NCBI GenBank assembly: GCA_037176905.1
Contig: JBBBWG010028666.1
Coordinates: 1 to 57,279 of the forward strand
DNA length: 57,279 bases
Source: Azolla pinnata
Lineage: Eukaryota > Streptophyta > Polypodiopsida > Salviniales > Salviniaceae
Direction of reading: 5' to 3'
Shown: piece by piece, positions 31,104 to 42,995 of the stretch
How positions within the stretch are numbered: position 1 is the first letter of the stretch
Layout: each line of letters opens with the position of its first letter
Program-made: the position numbers and the translations under genes
Notes under the pieces: generated by a model
Databases searched by the model: none
What the model was told of the DNA's origin: nothing
Seen by the model: the letters and a program-made list of their open reading frames with translations, nothing else

Positions 31104-32060
31104 ATGCTCGCTGCTTCGGCCATGGATCCTGCTCCTCTTCGCCCGATGCTTCCGGCTGCATCCGCGAGAGATGACCTCCCCTTGGATTCCGACGCCATGT
31201 CCCCTGGCGAACTGTGGAGGTTCATCCAGTTCCTGGAGGCGAGAAACGTGGCGGCGTCCTCTCTGAGCTGGTTATCTGACGCCTCGCCGGCGATGAGGTT
31301 GTCTTATGGTGAGCACGCCGAATCTGGCGATGATCGTGACGATGACGATTCTGTCCTTGATGGTGTTGATGGCGAAGATGAAGATGAAGATGCCAGAAAT
31401 CGGATCGATATCGATGGAGCTACCTCCGAGCAGTGGGATTATGTGGAGGATCTCATCCGCCGCTTCATATCTGCTGCGGAAACGTACGCGTCGGACCGAG
31501 CTCATCGCAGCAACGATCTACCTCCATCCTCCATCGACGCCCTCCCTGTCATCCCCATACGAAAGGAAGATATCGCGAATAGATCTCCCTCGTGCGTGGT
31601 CTGCAAAGATGAGTTCGAGCCCGACGAGCTCGTTCAGCAGCTTCCATGTCTGCATCTCTACCATCGAGCGTGCATCGTCCCATGGCTACTCATTCGGAAT
31701 TCGTGCCCGCTCTGCCGTTTCCAGCTGCCGGCCCAATCTTTAGCTCATGTAACAAGCAAAGGACATGGAGGAAGCATCAGGCTGAGTGCCAGTTACCATA
31801 ATACAGCATCCAATCACAATACCGACGACGACGACGATGATGAGGAAGCCATGACTGTGGATGATGATCATGGAGATCATATCAATGCTGTAGCTCGCGT
31901 CAATGGTAAGCACGGCTCCCTGATTGAAATAATGAGTGCATGGCCCATCTGTAGTGTTGTGGGATTAGGTGTTATCTCGTGTTTGGGGAAGTTCCTTTTG
32001 CTGGGTAGAACTAGCCTCATCGGTCGTGTACAAATGAGCTTCACTTGCCGATGGATGTAA
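31104..32060 (+). CDS. RING-H2 E3 ubiquitin ligase with a C-terminal hydrophobic segment
   Basis: Probable E3 that recruits an E2 through its RING domain. Single exon, 318 residues. Residues about 70-95 are acidic. The stretch EQWDYVEDLIRRFISAAE is followed by the linker SSIDALPVIPIRKEDI that precedes the RING in the RZF/BCA2-like plant family. RING-H2 covers residues 164-204: CVVC at 164-167, then CLHLYH and CIVPWL, with CPLC at 201-204. An Asp-rich tract follows. Residues about 280-302 (WPICSVVGLGVISCLGKFLLLG) are hydrophobic and could be a membrane anchor, unusual for this mostly soluble group. A GTAAGC at 31905 could act as a splice donor (ORF continues through), so the C-terminus is the less secure part. 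Substrate unknown. Confidence 0.85.
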   Translation: MLAASAMDPAPLRPMLPAASARDDLPLDSDAMSPGELWRFIQFLEARNVAASSLSWLSDASPAMRLSYGEHAESGDDRDDDDSVLDGVDGEDEDEDARNRIDIDGATSEQWDYVEDLIRRFISAAETYASDRAHRSNDLPPSSIDALPVIPIRKEDIANRSPSCVVCKDEFEPDELVQQLPCLHLYHRACIVPWLLIRNSCPLCRFQLPAQSLAHVTSKGHGGSIRLSASYHNTASNHNTDDDDDDEEAMTVDDDHGDHINAVARVNGKHGSLIEIMSAWPICSVVGLGVISCLGKFLLLGRTSLIGRVQMSFTCRWM

Positions 32061-33006
32061 AACTCTTGCAACCTTGTAGATTTCTCCGTTACAAATATAT
32101 CATATTTCCAATTCGAAATCGATTGCCTCATCTATTACATACCATATATACATACATCCGATTAGCTGTTTGTTGTTATGACGTAGGATGCAAATTTCGA
32201 TTAGATCAATATGTTCAGCTTGATTGGGATTTTGTTTAATTGGCCGGGTCTAACAGTGGGATTTAGTTGCCCCCGAATGCATTGGAAACAGGTTTCATGA
32301 TAGTTATAACATCTTCTGCACCATTAACCATCAACAATTGTAAAAGCTATCTAAGATTTCTTTTTATCCGATTCCTGAGGAGCAAATCATGCAATCCTGT
32401 ATCTTTTATTCACAACATTTTATGGCATTCGTGCTTGTAGTGATGCACCTTCAGATAATAAATAGCTATGACTCCGTCACAAATACTGTAGGTCGAGTTT
32501 GCTACCTGGTCGAGTTTAATCTTGTGTCAAAACCACTATATTGAAGCATGAACTCTAGTATATTATTTCATTTGACGCCACAATGGCGACACAGTAGAAA
32601 GGATTAGACTACCACTCATACTGCCACAATAGAAAATAATGTGCAACAGAGTAAACATAAAACCCATAACTAACTAAGCTCATCAGGGATGTGGTGGTCA
32701 GACAAATCTGCACAAAGCCATCACATACCTCCTTACCAATATATACCATATGCTCCTTTGGATAGCAAAATAAACAAAAGTTACCAAAAACAAAATCTTC
32801 CTTACCATTGTTTTGTGCCTGGCAGCAAAGGGCTAGAAACATAGATACCATATTTCATATCATAGATGCTTGTTCATGCTATTACATTACAATATTACCA
32901 TAGTATTAATATTATATACTGTGATCCATCATAACTAAACTCAGCTTTCTCAATCACATTGGACTCTCAAATAGGTACCAAGCTAAGAAGACTGGAAAAT
33001 ATCATT
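32061..33006. other. Convergent 3' region of the RING and ADH genes
   Basis: AT-rich, no gene recognised. It probably holds both 3' untranslated regions. Confidence 0.5.
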
Positions 33007-33609
33007 TTACATTTTCATAACACATCGCAAGCTTTTGCCTTCCAGCATGAGGTTGAAAGCGTCATTGATCTTTTCAAAAGGAAGCTCTTGGGTGATGAAC
33101 TTATCCAGCTCTATTTCCTGTGGTATGCCACAAAACAAGAATATTATTAAAAAAGAAATGCATTTACTATATTATGAGAAACGCATTTACTATATTATGA
33201 GAAATGCATCTAAAAGCATCTAGCATACGAGTACATAACATCAGATGTGAAATGCATCTACTATACAAGTACATTACAACGTCAGATGGGTGCACTCTGA
33301 AATTCTCTCTTCGGGGAATGCTTGTCTTGCCTACATGCGGGAAGATTCTCCTACTATCTTGAATTTAACTTTAGACCTAGCTGATGATCAGCCCCACGAG
33401 CAGTGATTAACAGCTGACTCAATGCAAATGAGAAATGTCCTCAATATGGGAGCTAGTGAAAATCCTCTAAGGTATCGTCTTGCCCATATCAGTCACCCTG
33501 CAGCAGTAACCTCGTTCAAATGTAATACTATTGTAAAACTCATCTTGCCTATTGTGTCCAACTGCCCATGGGGAGCAATCAAGCGAGGTACCTTTGTATA
33601 GATGCTTTT

Positions 33610-33658
<49 letters not shown>

Positions 33659-36600
33659 CGTTATTCATGCACATGTCCACAATCTGTGGGAGTTCTGACT
33701 TTGGTTTAACTCCTCCGAAGAAAACACCCGTTAGAGTTCTTCCATACAAGAAGAGGTTAGGGTGCAAACAAACTTGTGCGCTCTCCCCCTCTACACCAAC
33801 CACAACTGCCACACCCCATCCCTGTCCAAAAATCCCAAAAGAAAATGCAACATTTCTTACTCAAATACATTCAAAGTACAACCAGATTTAGTTTATCATT
33901 AATTAAATTAGTACTAACGCATCTAAATCAGATTTTGTTACCATTATATAATGTAATTAATGGTACCAAAGCAACGCTAAGTAAGAGAGAAAAACTCACA
34001 TCGTGGCAGCTAAGCAATGACGACTCAACCACCTTTGCACTCCCCACACACTCAAAACTATAATCTACACCTCCGTCTGTCATCTCTTGGATGATCTGTA
34101 ATGGGATGTATATACATGCTGCATCAATTTATGTAATGGAAAGAAAGCCCGATGACAGTGGGAGAAACACTCTTTACACCAGAATGTACATGAGAACAAA
34201 ACGCTACCTCGTGTACTTCTTTGGTGTGATCTTTTGGGTTAACAAAATCTGTTACTCCAAAAATTTTAGCTGTTCCATGTCACAAAGAGAAGTTACTCAA
34301 ATCCTTGTCCAGAGAATTCATGATCAAATATTACCAATTTCTAATAGTCTTTGCTGTGGCTCATTAACTTCCCAAAAATTCATGATAATAAATCTACACA
34401 TTTTCTCGAGGGCAGCACATTAACATCCAAACTATAAAAAAAATGTTGTACCTTTCTCAAACCTTTCGGGATTCGTATCCACACCAATAATGCGAGAAGC
34501 ACCTGCTACCCTTGCCCCTTCTGCGGCCTATTAAAACATCATACAAAATTTAGATAACATTCATGATATCACCTATTTTCATAAACAGGAGATGAATTAG
34601 GGTAGGTATGTGAAGCTTAAAATTAATTGAAATGCGCAAGAAGATTATGATCTTACAGCAAGGCTAATTGTGCCCTGTTTTCTTGCAGAAATTTCTTTCA
34701 TTTTTGCAGGGGGGGAAATATACAAGAAAGATTATGATACTTACAGCAAGACCAATTGTGCCAAGCCCAAACACTGCAACGACAGATCCTTTCTCCACTT
34801 TAGCATACTTCCAAGACGATCCAAACCCTATTCAGAAAAGATAGTGCTATTTGAGCTATAAATGAGACGAATAACTGTGAAATCCGCTGAAACAAGAAGA
34901 CGCGCTTTAATTTGGTATAAGTGAATGGAAGCAGTTAAAACTGAAAAAACTAAAGGATGAAAAACAATGTTTTACCTGTGGTGACACCACAGCTGAGCAC
35001 ACAGATCTTATCAAGTGGAGCCTGTGGCCCTACTTTGACAACATTCTCATGCTCCAACACAGTGTACTCGCTGAAAGTGGAGCCAAGGAAGAAGGAGATA
35101 TCTTTCCCATCCAGTGTAGAAAAGCGGGTCTTGTTATCATAGAGCATGGTACCCCTAGCACAATCAATTCGATTGTTGGCACACAGATTGCTCTTCGAAG
35201 ATCTGCAATGACGGCAGTGCCCACACTCCCCTGTAAAGACTGGGAGCACGTGATCCCCTGCCTTCAGATCTGTCACACCTTCTCCCACACTCTCCACTAT
35301 CCTATTACATGCATCATCACCAAACAAAGCAGAGACGTTTATTGAACGATCTGAGATTTACAAAATATAACCATACATTATGCTACAAAATATCAAATTA
35401 GAGGCTTCTCTAAAGTTTGAACCATATCAATCAATCCTGCTTACATAAGATAAGCAACCCACAATCATCAACTCGGTACACTGACATTGCCCAAGAGCAA
35501 TTATGATTTACCGTCACAAATAAACTCCAATGATTTGCACTCTTGAATGGATTTCTTACCCTGCGGCTTCATGTCCGAAAATCCGTGGGAAAAGATTCAG
35601 CTTGGGCTGTCATAAAAAAATCAAGCCACCAGCATACGTCACAGCTCACAATTTTTTTCACTATGAGCAGACTTGTAAATACTTCTTTTTATCGAATCAG
35701 ACTTGAGATGCATGCACATATGAATTTCACAGCTAGAACCTTAGAAAGTTGCACATGGTGACCATAAGTGAGTAAAATTCACCTTGTCCATCCAGAATGT
35801 GACATCAGTATGGCACAGGGATGTGTATAAAATCTTCACTCGAACCTCACCCTTCTTTGGTGGCGCCACTCGGATTGTCTGCACTGCAAGAGGCTCTTTC
35901 GGAGCCCATGCAACAGCAGCTGTACAACATCCATGGAAATTTCCTAATCTTTAGCACATACATATGCATATCACGGAATGTTTATGGCTGCATACGTACA
36001 CCCATTCCCATACAGGCGTACATTAAATATATACAAGCATACTGTGTGATGTGGTCCACAAACATTCACACTCGGGTGTTCGTGTTACATGCATATATTC
36101 ATACTTGTGACTGACTATACATGCGTACATGCATTACAGATTGCTTATATACTCAGTAACCAAATTACATCTACTTTACCTCAAGGACCACACACGTCCC
36201 CATATATATGCATTGCACATCGCATGCAAATTCAGTAACAAAAGCACAGATATATGTAAAGGGAAGTGCATATAGTGTAACCTCCAACACATACTCTTCC
36301 TTAGCTTCAACTGAATGTGCACCTCCAACACAGCCTTCTTTCCTCCACCCATTTTCCTTCATCCATCATCCTTCTCCATTACAGATACGTATTAGTTCTC
36401 GTTCAATATTATAGACATAAAAGAGGATTTCAGCTCAAAAAGCTTATAAAACTCGAAAAAAATTAAAATTTGAGACATTATTCAAATTTTCAAAGGAAAT
36501 CACATGAAATAGCATTAGATAAACGTATTGTTTTTGTTATAAATGTTGAATTGAAGGTTTTGCCGGGTTTGACACGTTGTAAAGATAATGCGAAAGCGTT

Positions 36601-36919
36601 GGATTTGAAAATTTATACAGATTGACTAGAATAGCAACAAATATAGACATGTTAGTGGTTTGAATATAATTACGAGACAGTCAAAGACGAATTGATTTAG
36701 TGGGATCTTTAAGAAATGAGATGCAAAAGTGGAATGGGTGTTTTAGGTAGTAGAAAACACAACAAAACCAGGATTTAACGATTAAATTTATTAGAAAACC
36801 GCAAAAAAGACTATCATCTATGGTGATGTACCTTTACAGTCGATGAACTGGCCAGCAGTCCTGGCCATGGCGACGACATCCGCAACGACGTTACTGCTAC
36901 CCACCAGAGCTTGCTCCAT
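33007..36919 (-). CDS. Zinc-dependent alcohol dehydrogenase (plant ADH-like, MDR superfamily)
   Basis: NAD-dependent alcohol/aldehyde oxidoreductase, cytosolic by family. Ten exons, 395 residues: 36919-36832, 35919-35783, 35606-35560, 35301-34976, 34827-34745, 34527-34452, 34269-34208, 34095-34000, 33821-33660 and 33117-33007, all GT-AG. Catalytic zinc ligands Cys65 (SLCHTD), His87 (FGHEAAG) and Cys195 (LSCGVTTG) are present. Structural zinc cysteines 117, 120, 123 and 131 are present. The nucleotide fold has GLGTIG at 220-225 and [20 protein letters not shown] and [14 protein letters not shown] place it with plant ADH-like proteins rather than strict class III (GSNO reductase), which it otherwise resembles. 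The N-terminal 29 residues are slightly long. Intron 5 holds a partial copy of the exon 5 end. Substrate not inferable. Confidence 0.92.
33612..33655. repeat. (GA)n microsatellite at an ADH splice donor
   Basis: About 22 GA units on the plus strand. In ADH sense the intron begins GTAATCTCTCTC, so the TC tract starts six bases into intron 9, right after the donor at 33659. Confidence 0.9.
34643..34676 (-). repeat. Partial duplicate of the ADH exon 5 end and its splice donor
   Basis: Inside ADH intron 5 the plus-strand words 'aagattatgatcttacagca' and 'aggctaattgtgcc' closely repeat 34731-34766 ('aagattatgatacttacagc', 'aagaccaattgtgcc'). The latter spans the true exon 5 end and donor (34744). 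In gene sense the copy still offers CTTGCT|GTAAGA, a decoy donor. Confidence 0.8.
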
Positions 36920-37078
36920 TAGTGTGGCTTTGTCCAAGAAGAATTAGTAGCTGGGATTCTTACGAGTTGGGAAGAAATTTAGCACCACCGAGGATGTTTT
37001 CGATCGATCTATGGCTATGGCTACGGCAATTGGCTCCTGTTCCGCTGGCTCGTTCGCTCTCTTTCTGCTGAACCCAAA

Positions 37079-37125
37079 AACCCTAAATCGCTTTCTGCTG
37101 AATCCAAAACCCTAAATCGTAGCTG
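37079..37125. repeat. Duplicated CCCTAAAT word upstream of ADH
   Basis: Two tandem copies of about 33 bp ('cgctttctgctgaa.ccaaaa' then 'ccctaaatcg') lie about 150-205 bp upstream of the ADH start codon. A telo-box-like word is in each. Confidence 0.7.
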
Positions 37126-37150
37126 GAGGCAGCTTCTCGAACATCTGAGG

Positions 37151-37160
37151 ATTTATACGC
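37151..37160 (-). promoter_or_regulatory. TATA box of ADH
   Basis: In gene sense GCGTATAAAT at 37160-37151, about 235 bp upstream of the ADH start codon, with a G/C flank typical of plant TATA boxes. Confidence 0.55.
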
Positions 37161-39284
37161 GGATTGCACAACGAGACGAGGATTTCTGCGCTGCCCGCGT
37201 GGCAGTATTTGAATGGACGGAGACAGTAAAAACAATTTTCCCCGTTTTTTAAATAACACTTTTGTAATATTTATTTTATTAATATCATTTTGCGACAAGA
37301 AACGATTTGTTATTATTATTATGATGATGATGATGATGATGATTATTATTTGCGTTTTATTGATTTATTTGCCTCACATAATTGAGAGAATTTACAATTG
37401 AACGTCTACTAAATTTAGAGATTAGAAATTATCGCCCTGCTAGAAATTTAAACATCCAGTTATTTGTTAATTGATTTGATCCCGAATCACTTCTTCGCTC
37501 CGATCGATCCTGATCGGTTCCCTTGCTATGTTCCGAATTAACAGAAGCCGGCGAATTCCCGGATCCGATCGATCGATTAGCGCGTGAGTTCGGTGTTAAT
37601 CGGCCGATCGAGTCGGCGGTCAATTGATCTGTTCGATGCTGATTTGAGCTCGCGATCGAATCTATCCGGTGTGTCGATCGGCTCGTCAGACGTTAATTCT
37701 TGACACGAAAGTTCTGATCTGTGATTTTTGGGGCGTTTCGAAATGCTAATGTTTTAGTTCTGTTTTTTCTCGTTTTTCCTTGCTATATTTCTCCTGTTTT
37801 CAATCATTTCTGGGCTTTTTATCTCCTTTTTCTTTTGTTTAATTTTAGTATATATTTGCTACTTCTGGTTTTTTTTTTTCCTTCTAGTGAATATTATTAT
37901 ATCGTTTTAATTTTGTTTCCACTGTTTTGTTCGTTTAAAACCGGGGACGAGAAAACCGCCCAATGGAAGGGAGAAAACCGCCCACTGTTTTCCTTTTCCG
38001 GTTTCCTACAAAACCAGACCAGCGTTCGAATCCGGCCTCGGCCAGCTTTTATATTTGACGCCCGATTTCTCGTGATTAAGTGCCGAACAAAGTTAATTAA
38101 TCAACTTTCTTCACGTGATTAAGTGCCTAACAAATCAAATTAATTAACTTTCCTCTTGTGATTAAGAGCCCAAACGGATCGAACTTTAATTAACGATCTC
38201 GCTCAAAATTTAAACACCCGATTAATCCCCGCCGATCGCTCCCTTACCACGCTGTTGCCTCGTAATCGATGCGACGCTTCTCTTACTAATCGTTCCCATC
38301 GATCGATGTCTTCTCATGCTCGTCGATTCTTCTTAATCTTCACACCGCTGTTTACTGAGTTGTTTCCTGCTTCGTACTGATGTTGGCTAATCGGCTCCCT
38401 TCGTGTACTCAATGCCAGTAAAAACTTAAATCCTAGTTACTTTAGTGTGATTTGATTAATCGGGCGTTGATTTCTTAGTGAGAGCTAAAACTAGGTGTTA
38501 ACCTACAGTTTCTAATCTTTTAACGAGGATTAGAATGTGATTAATAAATTTGCTAGGCATTTTTTTGGTAGCTTTCTTCGATTGCGGAGGATGTGTGTTT
38601 GTATCGTTCAACACTGCGTCTATCAACTGGCAAGCATGCACCGAAAAGCTATTCAACGCTGCGTGCAAATTGCATACGAATACCTAAACTTTTGTTTCTG
38701 ATTGCCTATCTGTACAGTATTTTGGCAGCTGCTGATGGATCGAAGCCCGCCGTTTCGGAGCACTGCCGCTTTCTCGATTTCATCCGACTGATCGGCGAGT
38801 TTGCGAATCGATTCGTCAGACTATGAGTGGATCAAAGTCAAGACCTCGATCGCCGCACTTGTGGACCTCGATCAGAAAAGCGGTGAGCATCAAACTGGCT
38901 AGGAGGCGAGTACAGGCTCTCATCTCAGAGCAGATCTGCGAGTCTGTTGGGCTGATATTTTGCTCCTGGAGTGGAACAACTGGAGAATATTCGCGGAAGT
39001 GACGCGGACAAATCGATACAGTAGTTGATGGTGAAACAAACAACACCGTTATATCAATACTCCATTCAGCTACAGACACATATACACATACCTACTCGTA
39101 GTAGATTTATTAATTACATTTTGACAACTAGAACTTACTCATTAACAACTAGTTTAATAGTTAATCGGTTACTTCTTGCTCGCTTAATTTCTAATCACTC
39201 CTCGCTAATCGATTCATTCCTATCGCTTCTCACCTTAACGATTATATCATTCTCTTTATTAATCGTTTCCATCTATTGCTTCTC
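37161..39284. other. Intergenic, no gene recognised
   Basis: AT-rich DNA with an (ATG/ATT)n run at 37309-37350 and many GATCGATC words around 37500-37680. The word 'gtgattaagtgcc.aacaaa', with 'ttaattaa' nearby, is repeated around 38071-38165. Open frames are short and unconvincing. Confidence 0.5.
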
Positions 39285-41055
39285 AAATATAAAACCCTAT
39301 AGACTCTTACCCTCATCTCAGATATAAACCCTAAATTCTCAACCACGACTCGGATATAAACCCTCAACTCCTTTAGCCTCAACTCAAAATATGAACTCTA
39401 ATGTCTCAATCCAAACTCGAATTTTCTAGATTGCATCTTGGATCGGAAATCAGGAACCGAAACCTAAACCACTTCTTTGATGTAAACCCTAAACCTTAAA
39501 CTGCAACAAATATATTCTTAACTGCATCTTGGATCAAAATTCCTAAACCTAAACCTAAGCCACTTCTTTGATGTAAACCCTATAACTGCTACGGACCGGT
39601 CATGTCCATATGCATAAACCCTAAACCGCTTCTTCACGATATAAATCCGAAACCCTAAGCCGCAAACAAGATACTCTAAATTGCATCTAGGATCTAAGAT
39701 CCTAAACCTAAACCCAAACCACTTCTTCGATGTAAACCCTAAACTTCTTCTTCTCCATATAAACCTTGAACAGCTTATTTACATTTCTCACACAAATATG
39801 GACCATACACATAAACCCTAAACCGCTTCTTCTAGATATAAATCCGAAACCTTAAACCAAAATTAAGATACGCTAGACTGCATTTGGGATCTAAATTCCT
39901 AAACCTAATCATAAACCACTTCTTTGATGTAAACCCCAAACTGCTTCTTCTCCATGTAAACCCTAAACCCTAAACCGTTTCTTCTCCATGTAAACCCTCA
40001 ACCTTGAACCATTTCTTCTCCATGTAAACCCTAAACCGCTTATTTACATTTCTCACGCAGATATGGACCATATACATAAACCCTAAACCGCAAATACTCG
40101 ATATAAATCCAAAATCCTAAACCCCAAATAAGATGTATGGGCTGCATCCTAAACCTAAGCCCAAACCACTTCTTCGACGTAAACCCTAAACCGCTTCTTC
40201 GCCATATCAACCCTAAACCCTAAACCGCTTTTGCAATCTAAAATCCTAAACCTAAGCCCAAACCACTTCCTCAACGTAAACCCTAAACCGCTTCTTCTCC
40301 ATACCAACCCTAAACCCTAAACTGCTTTTGCGATCTAAAATCCTAAACCTAAGCCCAAACCACTTCTTCGACATAAACCCTAAACCGCTTCTTCTCCATA
40401 CCAACCCTAAACCCTAAACTGTTTTTGCGATCTAAAATCCTAAACCTAAGCCCAAACCACTTTTTCGATGTAAATCCTAAACCGCTTCTTCTCCATATCA
40501 ACCCTAAACCCTAAACCGCTTTTGCGATCTAAAATCCTAATCCTAAGCCCAAACCACTTTTTCGACGTAAACCCTAAACCGCTTCTTCTCCATATCAACT
40601 CTAAACCCTAAACCGCTTTTGCGATCTAAAATCCTAATCCTAAGCCCAAACCACTTCTTCGACGTAAACCCTAAACCGCTTCTTCTCCATATCAACCCTA
40701 AACCCTAACCGCTTTTGCGATCTAAAATCCTAAACCTAAGCCCAAACCACTTCTTCGACGTAAACCCGAAACCGCTTCTTCTCCATATCAACCCTAAACC
40801 CTAACCGTTTTTGCGATCTAAAATCCTAAACCTAAGCCCAAACCACTTCTTCGACGTAAACCCGAAACCGCTTCTTCTCCATATCAACCCTAAACCCTAA
40901 AACCTAAACCTAAGCCCAAACCACTTCTTCGACGTAAACCCTAAACCGCTTTTGCGATCTAAAATCCTCGACCTAAGTCCAAACCACTTCTTCGACGTAA
41001 ACCCTAAACCGCTTCTTCTCCATATCAATCCTAAACCCTAAACCGCTTTTGTTTA
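39285..41055. repeat. Telomere-derived satellite, about 97-bp units upstream of the RS-rich gene
   Basis: From about 40140 to 41050 a 96-98 bp unit repeats nine or so times. The 'acttcttcgacgtaaaccct' box lies near 40168, 40264, 40362, 40459, 40556, 40653, 40749 and 40845, then more loosely. Each unit carries 'ccgcttcttctccat' and 'ttttgcgatctaaaatcct', with several CCCTAAA words between. From 39285 to 40140 the same words occur in a longer, degenerate arrangement. The array ends about 360 bp before the next gene's ATG. Confidence 0.93.
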
Positions 41056-41411
41056 CATTTCTCCCGCAGATATGGAAGGCTGTGTGTCATTCCGTGACTC
41101 GTTCGATCTCGTTTCTCTGCAGGTCTGGCTTCGTCTTCTTCCTCGAATCCTCCTGCGCTCGTTCCACCCAGAGATCCGTCCGCTGAAGCTCCTCGATATC
41201 TGCTCAGATCCATTCGCTACTCAGAGACCTTCTGCATTGCAGATGTTTTTTCTCGCTTGCAAGGCGACGGAACACACCTTGTTTCTTACCAATCTTGCGC
41301 GGCGTCTTCGCTCCGTGTGCGGGTGTTAGAGAAAGATTGTCTCTCTGGTCTTTCCATTAACCCCCCCCCCCTTTCCCCCCCTTTCCTAGGCCTTACCCGC
41401 AGATTGCTGCG

Positions 41412-42995
41412 ATGTCGCCCGCAGATGTGGATTGTAGCAAGAGGATCTCGACCAGCGATGGAGACAGGAGCAGAAGACGGGACAGGCAGGACCGCAAACG
41501 GAAGAAAGAGGACAAAGAAGACGCCTCAAGAAAGAAGCACAAATCAAGGCATGTGAAAGGTAAGGACAATCACCATCATCATCACCGTAAATCATCGGCT
41601 AAGAAGAAATCAAAGAAACGTATCAGTAAAAGAAAGAGCTATACGAGTTCTGATAGTAGTAGCAGTAGTAGTTATAGTAGTAGTAACGATAGCAGTACTT
41701 CTAGTTCTAGCTCCAGAAGCACGGAGAGAAATAAGCACCATCACCATAAAAGGCATAACCTTAGTCGAAGAAAGAGTGCTAAACGACGAAATAGAGATGG
41801 CGAGGAAAGATTGATCAAATCAGGTGTTAAAGATCATTGTGAAAGATCAAAGGATGGTGAACTTCCCAACTCCCCTGTGGAAGGGCCAAAACTAGACAAA
41901 ATGGTACCAAAACTATGTCAGGAAAATTTTGGTTTTAAATCAAAGTTACCATATCATGGAAGAGATGATGAGAAAGATGGCAGTGAAGTCATTGCTTATG
42001 AAACAGCAGAGGAAGGGAGTTTGACAGGGAAGAAAGATTTAAGTTTGGAAATGACGTTGCGTCAGAAAGCCTTAGCTAACTTCATGAAACATCAAGTGAA
42101 AACAGTTGATCATAAAGAAAGTAGAGCCGCTTCTTCAGGTTCTAAGATTGCAATTTGCACTCCTAATGTGATAGATTCTATCGTCAATGCTGATGATATC
42201 AGCAAAAATAGGGACAGCTCTTATGTGGATGCTGATCGTAATGATGCAACCTTGATTTCCAATAAAGAGTTTGTTAAATTTGATGCAAAGCTAGGAGAGA
42301 AGTCTTTGGTTGCAATTCCTTCATGCATAAACAATGTGGTTGATGCACATCTTGAAGGAGGAGTAATAAGGGCTGAAATGTATTCTGGAAATACTTACTC
42401 TAGTAGTGCCTCACTAGAAAAGGACCAAGAATTTAATGAGAGAGTAGAAGTATTGAACCATGAAGGTTGCAGAGAGGAGGGAAAATTAAAATTTTCTAGT
42501 AATTTACAGGAAGAGGGATTGGGTGTCAGCATTGAGACACAGCCAGCGGGTTCTACATCAAGGAGTGATGATTTGCAGTATGAGCAAAAGGACATAACAG
42601 AACATAAGGAACTGAAAGGATCCCAAACAGCTGCGCATCTTCTTCATGACAAGGTAAAGGGAATAATCCTCACTTCACAGGAAGTGACGACTGCTGGGAC
42701 TGCAATCAATGAAAACTCAAAAGTCATTCCCATGGATGATGTCTCTCAAATAGAAACCGATGAACATCAGAGTAATAATACAGGGTTTCAGCAGAAAACT
42801 ATGAGTGTAATGAAAGGTGGAGAAATGGTCCAGGTAACGCTTTCTCCTACTAATGAAAGTTTGTATCTCCATGGTAGTGAGGTATTCAATGTTGTTGATG
42901 ACCTGCTTATGTTGTTTTTATGTACCCAGGTTAACTACAAAGTATATATCCCTAAAAGAGCTGCTGAACTAGCAAGGAGAAGGATACAGCGCTGA
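41412..42995 (+). CDS. RS-rich, lysine/serine-rich nuclear protein (plant-conserved, unnamed)
   Basis: I recognise the style, not a named family. Residues 1-140 are Arg/Lys/Ser/His-rich (RSRRRDRQDRKRKK, HHHHHRKSSAKKKSKK, long Ser runs, SRRKSAKRRNR), as in splicing-associated nuclear proteins, with several candidate nuclear localisation signals. A conserved-looking helix LSLEMTLRQKALANFMKHQ lies near residue 210. The C-terminus VNYKVYIPKRAAELARRRIQ looks like a conserved motif. Preferred model: exon 41412-42833 and exon 42930-42995 (495 residues), removing a 96-nt GT-AG intron. That intron has no in-frame stop, so retention gives 527 residues. A long C run (41361-41384) lies just before the ATG. 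Function in splicing or transcription is inferred only from composition. Confidence 0.75.
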   Translation: MSPADVDCSKRISTSDGDRSRRRDRQDRKRKKEDKEDASRKKHKSRHVKGKDNHHHHHRKSSAKKKSKKRISKRKSYTSSDSSSSSSYSSSNDSSTSSSSSRSTERNKHHHHKRHNLSRRKSAKRRNRDGEERLIKSGVKDHCERSKDGELPNSPVEGPKLDKMVPKLCQENFGFKSKLPYHGRDDEKDGSEVIAYETAEEGSLTGKKDLSLEMTLRQKALANFMKHQVKTVDHKESRAASSGSKIAICTPNVIDSIVNADDISKNRDSSYVDADRNDATLISNKEFVKFDAKLGEKSLVAIPSCINNVVDAHLEGGVIRAEMYSGNTYSSSASLEKDQEFNERVEVLNHEGCREEGKLKFSSNLQEEGLGVSIETQPAGSTSRSDDLQYEQKDITEHKELKGSQTAAHLLHDKVKGIILTSQEVTTAGTAINENSKVIPMDDVSQIETDEHQSNNTGFQQKTMSVMKGGEMVQVTLSPTNESLYLHGSEVFNVVDDLLMLFLCTQVNYKVYIPKRAAELARRRIQR

